Assembly (NCBI GenBank): GCA_964490015.1
Contig: CAZBBA010000011.1
Location: forward strand, 1-64,000
Length of the DNA stretch: 64,000 nucleotides
Direction: 5' to 3'
From: Perlabentimonas sp964490015
GTDB lineage: Bacteria > Bacteroidota > Bacteroidia > Bacteroidales > Tenuifilaceae
Positions 52,342 through 59,990 of this stretch are shown one piece after another; position 1 is the stretch's first letter, and each line of letters begins with the position of its first letter. The notes beneath the pieces were generated by a model, which saw only the letters and a list, made by a program, of their open reading frames with translations, had not been told where the DNA came from and searched no databases. The position numbers and the translations under genes are program-made.

Positions 52342-53616
52342 TTACTGTAGAGCAAAGATTATTGGGATATTAAAAACCACTCTTACGGCCTCTCCATGTT
52401 GCGTACCTGGGGTCCATACTGGGCTAGATTCAACTACCCTAACGGCCTCCTGATCAAGCGATGGGTCCACACCTCTAAGAATCCTTACATTTGAAACCTT
52501 ACCATTGGGCTCAACCACAAAAGATAGGATTACGCGACCTTGTATTCCGTTTTCTTTTGCAATTTCGGGGTAGCGTAGTTGCTTAGAAATGTATTCGCGG
52601 AACTTATTTAAATCTCCCCCATCAAATTTGGGCATATTCTCAACTACTACAAAGATATCTCCATCGAACTCTTTGTTGGAATCTTCTTCAGTTAGTTTAA
52701 TGGTGATTTCCTCTTTTTGAATTGGTTGCTCTTCCTCGGGCTTGCTCGTATCGCATGAAATAGCAAGTACAATTGGTAGCGCCACAGTTAGGGCTAAAGC
52801 TAGGCGAAGAAGCGCGCCTTTGGTTTTTTTTGTGATGTTCATCATGGCTAATCGTTTTATTGTTAGTGATTTGTTGAAATTATTGCCTATGGGCAGCGCT
52901 ACCCCGTAAAAGGCAATGGAGACTATGGAGTCCAAGTATGAGTTAGGATCGGATTGTGCCCGGATGGCTGCGCTATCGGCCTGGTACTCGTGAACCTCCA
53001 CCAATGCGCTGCGTATCATCCAGTAAAAAGGGTTAAACCATTGCGTTACGCCAATTATCTCCATTAGCAGGATATCGGCTGAGTGGAGCTTGTGGTAATG
53101 CTCCCTCTCGTGTAGGATTACTCCATTGAGTTTATCCGTCGGAATATGCGTCGGGTTAATAAAGCAGTAGCTAAAAAAGGAGAATGGCGAAACTTCTTTT
53201 CCATGTTCAACTATATTCATACCATCTCTTTTATGCAGTGCATTTTGTTTTATCAACGTAAATATTTTGGTAAGATGAAAACCAAAACGTAGTAGAAAAA
53301 GTCCCGAAATACCTAGGTATACCAAAATCACTACTTTTTGCCAACTTAAGTGTGTTTCTATAGTACCTCCAAATGCTACTGCTGGAATACTAATGATGTA
53401 ATCGACTCCTATTTGGGGAGTGGGAAGTGCGAACATTCCCTGGAACTGAGGTATAATCCAGGGTGTTAAAACCGATAGCACCACACCGGCAATTAGAAAT
53501 ACTCTTACCGCAGCAAACCGATTAACGTTCCGCATTAGGGTATACCAAATGAACCAAACCATGGCAAGGCTTATTCCTATCTTAAGGAATATGCTGATAA
53601 GATTACTTGCTTCCAT
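52342..53616 (-). CDS. M56 (BlaR1-type) membrane metallopeptidase with TonB C-terminal domain
   Basis: The 424-residue protein has an N-terminal multi-pass region with the zinc motif HEREH (HEREHYHKLHSADILL) and a ligand-bearing EVHEYQADSAA, as in BlaR1/MecR1. A further membrane helix (near 270-290) precedes a C-terminal TonB energy-transducer domain (QGRVILSFVVEPNGKVSNV). It overlaps the blaI-like gene by 14 bp. By analogy it senses an envelope signal and cuts the BlaI repressor. The TonB domain may provide the sensing part or contact outer membrane receptors. There is no beta-lactamase gene nearby. Confidence 0.9.
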   Translation of the reverse strand: MEASNLISIFLKIGISLAMVWFIWYTLMRNVNRFAAVRVFLIAGVVLSVLTPWIIPQFQGMFALPTPQIGVDYIISIPAVAFGGTIETHLSWQKVVILVYLGISGLFLLRFGFHLTKIFTLIKQNALHKRDGMNIVEHGKEVSPFSFFSYCFINPTHIPTDKLNGVILHEREHYHKLHSADILLMEIIGVTQWFNPFYWMIRSALVEVHEYQADSAAIRAQSDPNSYLDSIVSIAFYGVALPIGNNFNKSLTIKRLAMMNITKKTKGALLRLALALTVALPIVLAISCDTSKPEEEQPIQKEEITIKLTEEDSNKEFDGDIFVVVENMPKFDGGDLNKFREYISKQLRYPEIAKENGIQGRVILSFVVEPNGKVSNVRILRGVDPSLDQEAVRVVESSPVWTPGTQHGEAVRVVFNIPIIFALQ

Positions 53617-53989
53617 CTTGCTTGTTTTTTTGGAGTTGATCGGTTAGTAAGTTAATAATCGATTCCATCTCTTCGATTGTTAAATTCTCTTCCTTGGCAA
53701 AAAACGAGACCATTTGACGGTATGAGTTGCCAAAGTAGTTCTTAATAAAACCTTTGAGGAACTTGCCAGTGTAATCCTTTTTGCTGATTAAGGGAAAGTA
53801 CTCGTGTGTTTTTCCGTAAGCGTTATGTCCCACAAACTCCTTTTTTTCCAGAATTCGAACTATAGTCGATACGGTGTTGTAGGCGGGTTTTGGCTCAGGC
53901 ATACCATCAATAATATCCTTAACAAAACCCTTCTCCAGTTTCCAGAGTATTTGCATTATCTGCTCCTCGGCGCGTGTAAGCTCTTTCAT
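53603..53989 (-). CDS. BlaI/MecI/CopY family repressor
   Basis: The 128-residue protein is a full-length penicillinase-repressor family regulator, with LTRAEEQIMQILW, PAYNTVSTIVRILEKKEFV (winged helix) and a C-terminal dimerisation part. The M56 protease gene overlaps its end, the classical signal pair. A perfect 16 bp palindrome in its promoter (54028-54043) is the likely operator, so it probably represses its own operon. The regulated function beyond that is unknown. Confidence 0.93.
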   Translation of the reverse strand: MKELTRAEEQIMQILWKLEKGFVKDIIDGMPEPKPAYNTVSTIVRILEKKEFVGHNAYGKTHEYFPLISKKDYTGKFLKGFIKNYFGNSYRQMVSFFAKEENLTIEEMESIINLLTDQLQKNKQDGSK

Positions 53990-54008
53990 TGTGTTGATTT
54001 GTTTAATG

Positions 54009-54043
54009 CAAATATATAACTAAGAAATTAGTTGTACAACTAA
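54009..54043 (-). promoter_or_regulatory. Promoter and palindromic operator of the blaI-like operon
   Basis: On the minus strand TTG (54037-54039), a 20 bp spacer and TATATTTG (54009-54016) form a promoter. The perfect palindrome TTAGTTGTACAACTAA (54028-54043) covers the -33 element. An extra half-site AACTAA lies at 54018-54023. Its TGTACA core resembles BlaI/MecI boxes. Confidence 0.7.
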
Positions 54044-54154
54044 ATTGATAGTTATTTTCAAAAATAGATATTAAATCACAGATAATAAGTGCTATATATT
54101 GAGATACTGGTGAAGGAGATTATTGTGGAAGGGTTTAGTCAAGTGCTAAATTGT

Positions 54155-54162
54155 TATATTTG
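54155..54162 (+). promoter_or_regulatory. -7 box TATATTTG of the amidase gene
   Basis: TATATTTG fits TAnnTTTG, 18 bp before the ATG at 54180. Confidence 0.55.
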
Positions 54163-54179
54163 CATAAAACCATATAAGT

Positions 54180-54971
54180 ATGAAAGTCGAGAATTTGAGA
54201 GTATCCCTAGTGCAAGCCAATCTGATTTGGGAGAGTATTGGTGAAAATATCGCACATCTTAATTATTTGCTCAATATGGTAGATAAGGATTCGCATCTTG
54301 TTGTACTCCCCGAGATGTTCACAACCGGATTCTCCATGAATGCCGAGAAGTTGGCAGAACCAGAAAATGGATCGACACTTCGATGGATGAAGGATACCTC
54401 AGCGGATAAGGGGTTTGCGCTCTGTGGCAGTTTTATAGTAAAGGAGGGCGATAGGTTCTACAATCGACTTCACTTTGTAACCCCCCAAGGCGAGGTTTAC
54501 CGGTACGATAAGCGGCATCTATTCACTTTTGCCAACGAGAATACAAAATATACACCTGGGCATGCGCGCCTGGTGCTCGAATACTTGGGTTGGAGAATTC
54601 TCCCACAGATTTGCTACGATGTTCGCTTTCCGGTTTGGAGTAGAAATAGGGGCGATTACGATCTTATAATTAACGTGGCAAATTTCCCGGGACAGCGACG
54701 CGAAATTTGGAATACTTTAATTAAGGCGCGTGCCATCGAGAACCAGTGTTATGTAGCTGCTACCAACAGGGTAGGAGTCGATGGATTGGGTATATACTAC
54801 ACTGGCGATAGCCAGCTTATTGATCCTGTTGGGCAAACAATTTCGAGCATTTTGCCCGGTCAAGAAGGGATTGTCCAGGGCAGTTTTAGCCGCGATGAGC
54901 AGGACGAGTTCCGCAAGAGTTTTCCCGTGCTTAACGATGCCGATGATTTTGAACTAAATCAGAATAAATAA
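54180..54971 (+). CDS. Nitrilase-superfamily amidohydrolase, omega-amidase-like
   Basis: This 263-residue protein has the Glu-Lys-Cys triad of the nitrilase superfamily: VVLPEMFTTGFS (Glu), YDKRHLFTF (Lys) and QICYDVRFPVW (Cys). The sequence is closest in pattern to YafV/Nit2 omega-amidases, which hydrolyse 2-oxoglutaramate or 2-oxosuccinamate and serve glutamine transaminase and methionine salvage. It stands in a single-gene unit, divergent from the blaI operon. Confidence 0.92.
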   Translation: MKVENLRVSLVQANLIWESIGENIAHLNYLLNMVDKDSHLVVLPEMFTTGFSMNAEKLAEPENGSTLRWMKDTSADKGFALCGSFIVKEGDRFYNRLHFVTPQGEVYRYDKRHLFTFANENTKYTPGHARLVLEYLGWRILPQICYDVRFPVWSRNRGDYDLIINVANFPGQRREIWNTLIKARAIENQCYVAATNRVGVDGLGIYYTGDSQLIDPVGQTISSILPGQEGIVQGSFSRDEQDEFRKSFPVLNDADDFELNQNK

Positions 54972-55066
54972 AAACTGCAATACGAAGGTCTTTTTTTTCT
55001 GTTTGTTAGCACAATTGAGCTACATTTGAATTTACTTTGCAGCTTATTTGGAAAAGTGGGTAAACT

Positions 55067-56407
55067 ATGAATATCATTATTGCTGGCGCCGGCGAGGTGG
55101 GAACACACCTGGCAAAAATGTTGTCGATCGAGTACCACGATATAGTGGTTATTGATTCCGACACGGAAAAGTTGGCACAGCTATCTGCAACTGCTGACCT
55201 TTTAGTGGTAGTAGGTTCAGCAACAACCATTACAGCACTTAAGGAAGCTAACGTAAAAAAAGCCGATCTTTTTATTGCTGTAACCAGCTCCGAAACAGCA
55301 AATATACTAAGCGCAACGCTTGCCAAACGCCTTGGTGCCAAAAAGGTTATAGCTCGTATCGACAATAACGATTACCTACTGCCCAATAATAAGGAGTTAT
55401 TTTTAAATCTTGGTGTCGATTCCTTAATCTATCCCGAAAAATTAGCGGCGAGGGAAGTAATAAGCCTACTGGGCCACACCAGTTCAACGGAGTTTGTCGA
55501 CTTTTCCGGGGGGAAACTTTCATTAGCCGTTCTTCGGCTCGAGGAGGACGCACCAGTGGTTGATAAAACAATTCTACAAACTAATACCGAAAATAAAAAC
55601 CTCGAGTTTAGGGCAGTAGCCATTGCCCGCGATGGCGAGACGATTATTCCCCGGGGTAACGATCAGTTTAAGGTAAACGATTTGGTTTACGTTATTACTA
55701 ACCAGAGCGGGGTTAAGGATATGCTTGAGTACTCTGGGAAAAAGAATATTGAGGTGCATAACCTAATGATTTTGGGTGGGGGTAGAATAGGCGTTCGAAT
55801 TGCCAGTGAGCTGGAGAAGGATGTTAATGTTAAAATTATTGAGAATAACAGGGAGGAGAGTGTTAAACTTGCAAATTTCTTTAAGAATGCTCTGGTAATA
55901 AATGGCGATGGCCGAGATACAGAGCTACTTATACAGGAGGGGTTACCATACATGGACGCTTTTATCGCTGTAACTGGAAACTCAGAAACAAACATACTTA
56001 CCTGTTTAGCTGCAAAACGATTGGGCGTTAAGAAAACCATTGCCGAGGTAGAGAATCTCGACTATATTAAGCTGGCTGAAAGCATGGGAATCGATACAGT
56101 AATCAACAAGAAGCTAATTACAGCTAGTCGAATTTTTAGGTATACCATGAGCACTGAAGTTTCCGCAATTAAATGCCTAACCGGGAGCGATGCTGAGGTG
56201 TTCGAGTTTATTGTAAAGCCCAACTCTTTAGTAACTAAAGGAAAAATTAAGGATATTAACTTTCCAAAGGATGCTATAATTGGTGGTGTAGTACGGGGCG
56301 ACTCGAGTTACATTGCCATGGGAAGCACTGAGATAAAAGCGTATGATCGAGTGGTCGTTTTTGCCTTACCTTCGGCAATAAATAAGGTGGGGAAATTCTT
56401 CAACTAG
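55067..56407 (+). CDS. trkA: Trk potassium uptake protein TrkA
   Basis: The 446-residue protein has two RCK repeats, each with an NAD-binding fold (IIIAGAGEVGTHLAKML at the start and LMILGGGRIGVRIASEL near 233) plus TrkA-C domains. TrkA is the cytosolic gating subunit of the Trk K+ channel. The membrane subunit gene trkH usually follows but is not here: the SRP RNA and a DUF4199 gene come next. The partner must be encoded elsewhere. Confidence 0.96.
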   Translation: MNIIIAGAGEVGTHLAKMLSIEYHDIVVIDSDTEKLAQLSATADLLVVVGSATTITALKEANVKKADLFIAVTSSETANILSATLAKRLGAKKVIARIDNNDYLLPNNKELFLNLGVDSLIYPEKLAAREVISLLGHTSSTEFVDFSGGKLSLAVLRLEEDAPVVDKTILQTNTENKNLEFRAVAIARDGETIIPRGNDQFKVNDLVYVITNQSGVKDMLEYSGKKNIEVHNLMILGGGRIGVRIASELEKDVNVKIIENNREESVKLANFFKNALVINGDGRDTELLIQEGLPYMDAFIAVTGNSETNILTCLAAKRLGVKKTIAEVENLDYIKLAESMGIDTVINKKLITASRIFRYTMSTEVSAIKCLTGSDAEVFEFIVKPNSLVTKGKIKDINFPKDAIIGGVVRGDSSYIAMGSTEIKAYDRVVVFALPSAINKVGKFFN

Positions 56408-56414
56408 GGCAAAA

Positions 56415-56519
56415 AAAGTGGGTAGGCTACTTACATCGCACCGCTACAACCGCCTACCCTTGCTACCTTCCGATCCTGGGGGAGTTCAGCGGGAGCTGGT
56501 CGTGTAAGACCTACCCGGG
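56415..56519 (-). ncRNA. ffs: Signal recognition particle RNA, small bacterial type
   Basis: On the minus strand the element of about 100 nt contains CAGGATCGGAAGGTAGCAAG, the bacterial SRP domain IV core (compare CAGGTCCGGAAGGAAGCAGC). The two ends pair: GGGTAGG (56510-56516) with CCTACCC (56420-56426), and the helix continues with TCTTACA and TGTAAG. The RNA scaffolds Ffh for membrane protein targeting. A canonical promoter lies just upstream and a T run ends it. Exact ends are estimates. Confidence 0.9.
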
Positions 56520-56522
56520 CAG

Positions 56523-56554
56523 CAAAGATAGCAACATCTTTATAACTCTTCAAA
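56523..56554 (-). promoter_or_regulatory. SRP RNA promoter
   Basis: On the minus strand TTTG (56551-56554), 20 bp, then TATCTTTG (56523-56530) is a textbook Bacteroidota promoter. Transcription should start near 56518-56520. Confidence 0.8.
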
Positions 56555-56583
56555 CCTTTTTGGGCTTTTTTTATTTTTTCTTA

Positions 56584-56591
56584 TACCTTTG
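56584..56591 (+). promoter_or_regulatory. -7 box TACCTTTG of the DUF4199 gene
   Basis: TACCTTTG fits TAnnTTTG, divergent from the SRP RNA promoter and 48 bp before the ATG at 56639. TTTG lies about 21 bp further upstream. Confidence 0.6.
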
Positions 56592-56638
56592 TTTTGTCAT
56601 TTTTCTCAGCAAATACTAATCTATTAACTCTTTTTACA

Positions 56639-57172
56639 ATGGAAGATCAAAAGGTTAACCCAATGAAAAGTGCTATGACCTATGGGCTAATACTTGCCCT
56701 TGCGCTTATAGTATTTCACCTCGTACAGTACCTAATGGATGTTTACAAACCCCCAACATGGGTAAATATTCTAAACTATGCGATTATTGTTGGAGGCATT
56801 GTGTACGGAACTATCCGATTCCGCAACGATGAGCTTAATGGGTATATATCCTATGGACGTGCTTTAGGATCTGGGGTTTTAATCAGCTTATTTGCTTCAG
56901 TTGTTTACGGTTTTTACTTATATCTTCTCACAGCCGTAATCGACCCCTCGTATATGGAAGGGCTGTATCAAGTTATAGAGGAAACCTACCTTGAAATGGG
57001 AATGGCTGACGATCAGGTGGAGACTATGGTGGCTGCAGTTAAGAAATTTCAAACGCCAATTATGATGTTTGTCTCTTCTATCTTTTCCTTCACTTTAATG
57101 GGAACACTTTTTAGCTTGATTACCTCCATTTTTATTAAGAAAGAAGAACCCTTGTTCGATTCAAACGAATAA
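56639..57172 (+). CDS. DUF4199 membrane protein
   Basis: From ATG 56639 the 177-residue protein has four membrane helices, with the pattern MKSAMTYGLILALALIVF and GYISYGRALGSGVLIS. This identifies DUF4199, a Bacteroidota family of unknown function. A longer frame begins just after the -7 box and is not used. The next gene, a glycosyltransferase, starts 13 bp downstream. The pair is common in the phylum and probably acts on envelope lipids, which is inference. Confidence 0.88.
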   Translation: MEDQKVNPMKSAMTYGLILALALIVFHLVQYLMDVYKPPTWVNILNYAIIVGGIVYGTIRFRNDELNGYISYGRALGSGVLISLFASVVYGFYLYLLTAVIDPSYMEGLYQVIEETYLEMGMADDQVETMVAAVKKFQTPIMMFVSSIFSFTLMGTLFSLITSIFIKKEEPLFDSNE

Positions 57173-57185
57173 CCCTTGAGTTTTA

Positions 57186-58136
57186 ATGGATATTTCAGTT
57201 GTAGTACCCTTATATAACGAGGAAGAATCGCTACCGGAACTTGTTAGCTGGATTAGTAGGGTTATGGACGAGCACAAGTTCTCGTTCGAGATTGTGCTGG
57301 TTGATGATGGCAGTAACGATTCCAGCTGGGCGGTTATTGAGGACTTATCGGCACAGTATACCTTTATTAAAGGGATTAAGTTCAGACGTAACTATGGTAA
57401 ATCGGCGGCTCTTCATACTGCATTTCAGGTGGTTAATGGCGACGTAGTTATTACCATGGACGCCGATTTACAAGATAGCCCCGACGAGATACCCGAATTG
57501 TTTAGGATGATAAAGGCAGAAGGTTATCATCTTGTGTCGGGATGGAAGAAAAAACGCTACGACCCAATTTCGAAAACCATTCCCAGTAAGTTTTTTAACA
57601 GAACCGTAAGGATTTTTACGGGAATTAAGTTGCACGATTTTAACTGCGGTCTTAAGGCGTATAAACGAGAGGTGGTTAAAAGTTTAGAGATTTTTGGTGA
57701 GATGCACCGCTACATTCCCGTGCTGGCTAAGCAAGCCGGTTTTAAGCGGATTGGCGAAAAGGTGGTTCAGCATCAGGAACGCAAGTACGGGGTTACCAAG
57801 TTTGGCCTCGAGCGCTTTATCAACGGTTTTCTCGACCTATTTACGGTTATCTTCGTGAGCCGTTTTGGCAAAAAACCTATGCACCTTTTTGGCACCCTGG
57901 GTACGCTGATGTTTCTTATTGGCGGTGGTATTGCCATTTGGATTATAACTAGTAAACTATATGCTCAGTTCCACCAACTTAAGTATCGGTTGGTAACCGA
58001 TCAGCCATTGTTTTACATTGCCCTAGTAATGGCAATAATTGGCGTTCAACTTTTTATGGCTGGTTTCCTTGGCGAGCTTATTTCGCGTAGTTCAGCCGAC
58101 CGCAATCACTATCTTATAGAAAAGGAGATAGGATAG
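57186..58136 (+). CDS. Membrane-bound family 2 glycosyltransferase (DPM/ArnC-like)
   Basis: The 316-residue protein starts with DISVVVPLYNEEESLPELV and has the DxD motif in TMDADLQDSPDEI near residue 92, a GT2 domain. Two C-terminal membrane helices follow (about 235-258 and 278-300). This is the layout of polyprenyl-phosphate glycosyltransferases such as ArnC and GtrB, which load a sugar on undecaprenyl phosphate. It is cotranscribed with DUF4199. Sugar donor is unknown. Confidence 0.92.
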   Translation: MDISVVVPLYNEEESLPELVSWISRVMDEHKFSFEIVLVDDGSNDSSWAVIEDLSAQYTFIKGIKFRRNYGKSAALHTAFQVVNGDVVITMDADLQDSPDEIPELFRMIKAEGYHLVSGWKKKRYDPISKTIPSKFFNRTVRIFTGIKLHDFNCGLKAYKREVVKSLEIFGEMHRYIPVLAKQAGFKRIGEKVVQHQERKYGVTKFGLERFINGFLDLFTVIFVSRFGKKPMHLFGTLGTLMFLIGGGIAIWIITSKLYAQFHQLKYRLVTDQPLFYIALVMAIIGVQLFMAGFLGELISRSSADRNHYLIEKEIG

Positions 58137-58162
58137 TATAGAATCTTACCCATTACATATCC

Positions 58163-58193
58163 AAACGCCATTGGTTTTTTTCCAGTGGCGTTT
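58163..58193 (+). terminator. Terminator after the glycosyltransferase gene
   Basis: AAACGCCATTGG (58163-58174) pairs with CCAGTGGCGTTT (58182-58193), with one G-U pair and a T-rich loop. Confidence 0.7.
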
Positions 58194-58310
58194 GTTGCTT
58201 TATACTGGTTTTATAGCAATATCAAACGTTTGCGGCTAAAATTAAAATTACCCAATAAGAGGGCATATATAAATTAAAAATTTAACCTAAATTTATCGAT
58301 TGTGATAAAG

Positions 58311-58327
58311 GTAAACGATTTGTTTAC
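58311..58327 (+). promoter_or_regulatory. Palindrome upstream of the phosphofructokinase gene
   Basis: GTAAACGATTTGTTTAC is a perfect 6 bp inverted repeat around a 5 bp centre, 31 bp before the start codon, a plausible operator for a dimeric regulator. No regulator is assigned. Confidence 0.4.
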
Positions 58328-58358
58328 AAAGCATTTCTTTAACATAAACCGATAAGCT

Positions 58359-59564
58359 ATGTCAAATGGAAAGAAATCCAAAGGGGTAATTGCCATCCTA
58401 ACTGGTGGGGGCGATGTGCCCGGTTTAAATCCAGCCATTAGAGCGGTTACCATCCGCGCACTCCGCGAAGGCTATCAGGTAGTTGGAATACGTAGGGGTT
58501 GGGCTGGAATGATTGAAATAGTTCGCGAAAAAGGCGCCGATAATAGTCACTGCTTCGAATGGCTTACTGAGGAACGTGTAAACCGCTCGTTCAGAACCGG
58601 TGGTACATTTCTGCACACTTCGCGAACAAACCCATCTAAAGTGGCTAAGGATAGAGTTCCCCTGCATTTGCAGGAGAAGTATAATAAAGACATTAACGAT
58701 TTGACCCCCGAAGTAATCAAGAACCTCGATTTTCTTGGAATTGATTACCTAATTCCCATCGGAGGAGATGACACTCTTAGCTACGGCGTAAGACTTTATC
58801 AGGAGGGTGAAAAGGTTATCGCTATTCCAAAAACTATGGATAACGATGTGCCCGGTACCGACTACTGCATAGGCTTTAGTACCTGTATTACCCGCACAAT
58901 TGCCATGACTGATATTCTAAGAACTTCGGCAGGATCGCATGAGCGAATTCTGGTAATGGAAGTTTTTGGCAGGTATGCAGGTTTTACCGCTATGTTGCCC
59001 ACAATGGCTGGTGTTGCAAATCGCTGCGTAATTCCCGAGCACAAATTCGATGTCGATTTGCTTACCCAGCTTCTGGTTGAGGACAGGATGAAAAATCCTA
59101 GCCGATACTCTTCGGTAATGATTAGCGAGGGGGCAATGTTTAAGGGAATGGATAAAATGGTTTTTGAGGGAACTGAACTCGATGCTTTTGGTCATGCCAA
59201 GCTGGGTGGAATTGGCGATCTAATCTCCCAAAAGATTAAGGAATTAAGCCCAAAATACAATAAAGGCAAAACGGTAAATACCATAAATCAGAAGCTAGGT
59301 TATCTGGTTCGAGGAGGTGAGCCCGATGCCATCGACTCCATTGTTCCAATGGCTTTTGGAAACTTGGCCCTCGATCTAATTCTAAAGGGCGTTCATGGTC
59401 GTTTAGTGGTACTTAAAAATGGCCGATACGATAATATGCCCATTGATGTGGTAACCAGCCAGAAAAAGGTAGTTAACGTGGATAAGCATTACAATATTGA
59501 GCGGTTGCGTCCATACTATCAGAAATTTGAGATGCTTCCGTTGTTTATAATGACAAGTGAGTAA
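58359..59564 (+). CDS. 6-phosphofructokinase, predicted pyrophosphate-dependent
   Basis: The 401-residue PfkA-family enzyme phosphorylates fructose 6-phosphate in glycolysis. It starts VIAILTGGGDVPGLNPAIRA. The donor-site motif is GGDDTLSYG (near residue 135), with aspartate where ATP enzymes have glycine (GGDGS). The second site is PKTMDND (near 157), with lysine. Both residues are the accepted markers of pyrophosphate-dependent enzymes. The catalytic aspartate is in TMDNDVPGTD. It has its own terminator and a palindrome upstream. Confidence 0.92.
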   Translation: MSNGKKSKGVIAILTGGGDVPGLNPAIRAVTIRALREGYQVVGIRRGWAGMIEIVREKGADNSHCFEWLTEERVNRSFRTGGTFLHTSRTNPSKVAKDRVPLHLQEKYNKDINDLTPEVIKNLDFLGIDYLIPIGGDDTLSYGVRLYQEGEKVIAIPKTMDNDVPGTDYCIGFSTCITRTIAMTDILRTSAGSHERILVMEVFGRYAGFTAMLPTMAGVANRCVIPEHKFDVDLLTQLLVEDRMKNPSRYSSVMISEGAMFKGMDKMVFEGTELDAFGHAKLGGIGDLISQKIKELSPKYNKGKTVNTINQKLGYLVRGGEPDAIDSIVPMAFGNLALDLILKGVHGRLVVLKNGRYDNMPIDVVTSQKKVVNVDKHYNIERLRPYYQKFEMLPLFIMTSE

Positions 59565-59570
59565 ATTGTA

Positions 59571-59594
59571 AAGGGGTGGCAGTTGCCACCCCTT
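59571..59594 (+). terminator. Phosphofructokinase terminator
   Basis: AAGGGGTGGCA (59571-59581) pairs with TGCCACCCCTT (59584-59594). The DUF2784 gene starts 16 bp later. Confidence 0.75.
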
Positions 59595-59609
59595 ATTTAA
59601 TGCATAAAA

Positions 59610-59990
59610 ATGATTTATGTTACGCTAGATATCTTTTTCCTCATCTTCCATTCCGGGTTAATTGTTTTTAATCTTTTTGGATGGATTTGGAAACCTACAC
59701 GCAAGGCAAACCTAATCACGCTGCTTTTAACAGGACTATCATGGGTTGGGTTAGGGTTGTTTTTCGGAATTGGATACTGTCCGCTAACCGACTGGCACTG
59801 GGATATTCTTTATGTGCTTGATAAACCACCCCAAACCCCTTCGTATGTGGCATACCTTTTCAACCGTATTCTAAATATTAAAATGGATAGTCATGATGCC
59901 GATTTGTTGACGACTTGGTCATATCTGGTAGCATTAACCATTTCAATTTCGGTAAATATTAAAGATCGGTTTCAAAAGTCGAAATCCTAG
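59610..59990 (+). CDS. DUF2784 membrane protein
   Basis: This 126-residue protein has three membrane helices and matches DUF2784, with an FHSGLIVFNLFGWIWKP start, GIGYCPLTDWHW and the central YLFNRILNI block. The family has no known function. It follows the phosphofructokinase terminator by 16 bp. Its stop codon shares the palindrome CTAG with the stop codon of the convergent TonB receptor gene. Confidence 0.85.
   Translation: MIYVTLDIFFLIFHSGLIVFNLFGWIWKPTRKANLITLLLTGLSWVGLGLFFGIGYCPLTDWHWDILYVLDKPPQTPSYVAYLFNRILNIKMDSHDADLLTTWSYLVALTISISVNIKDRFQKSKS

Noticed and set aside
52342..53989. Beta-lactam resistance operon
   Set aside because: A BlaI/BlaR1-like pair is present, but the sensor domain is TonB-like and there is no beta-lactamase or penicillin-binding protein gene nearby.
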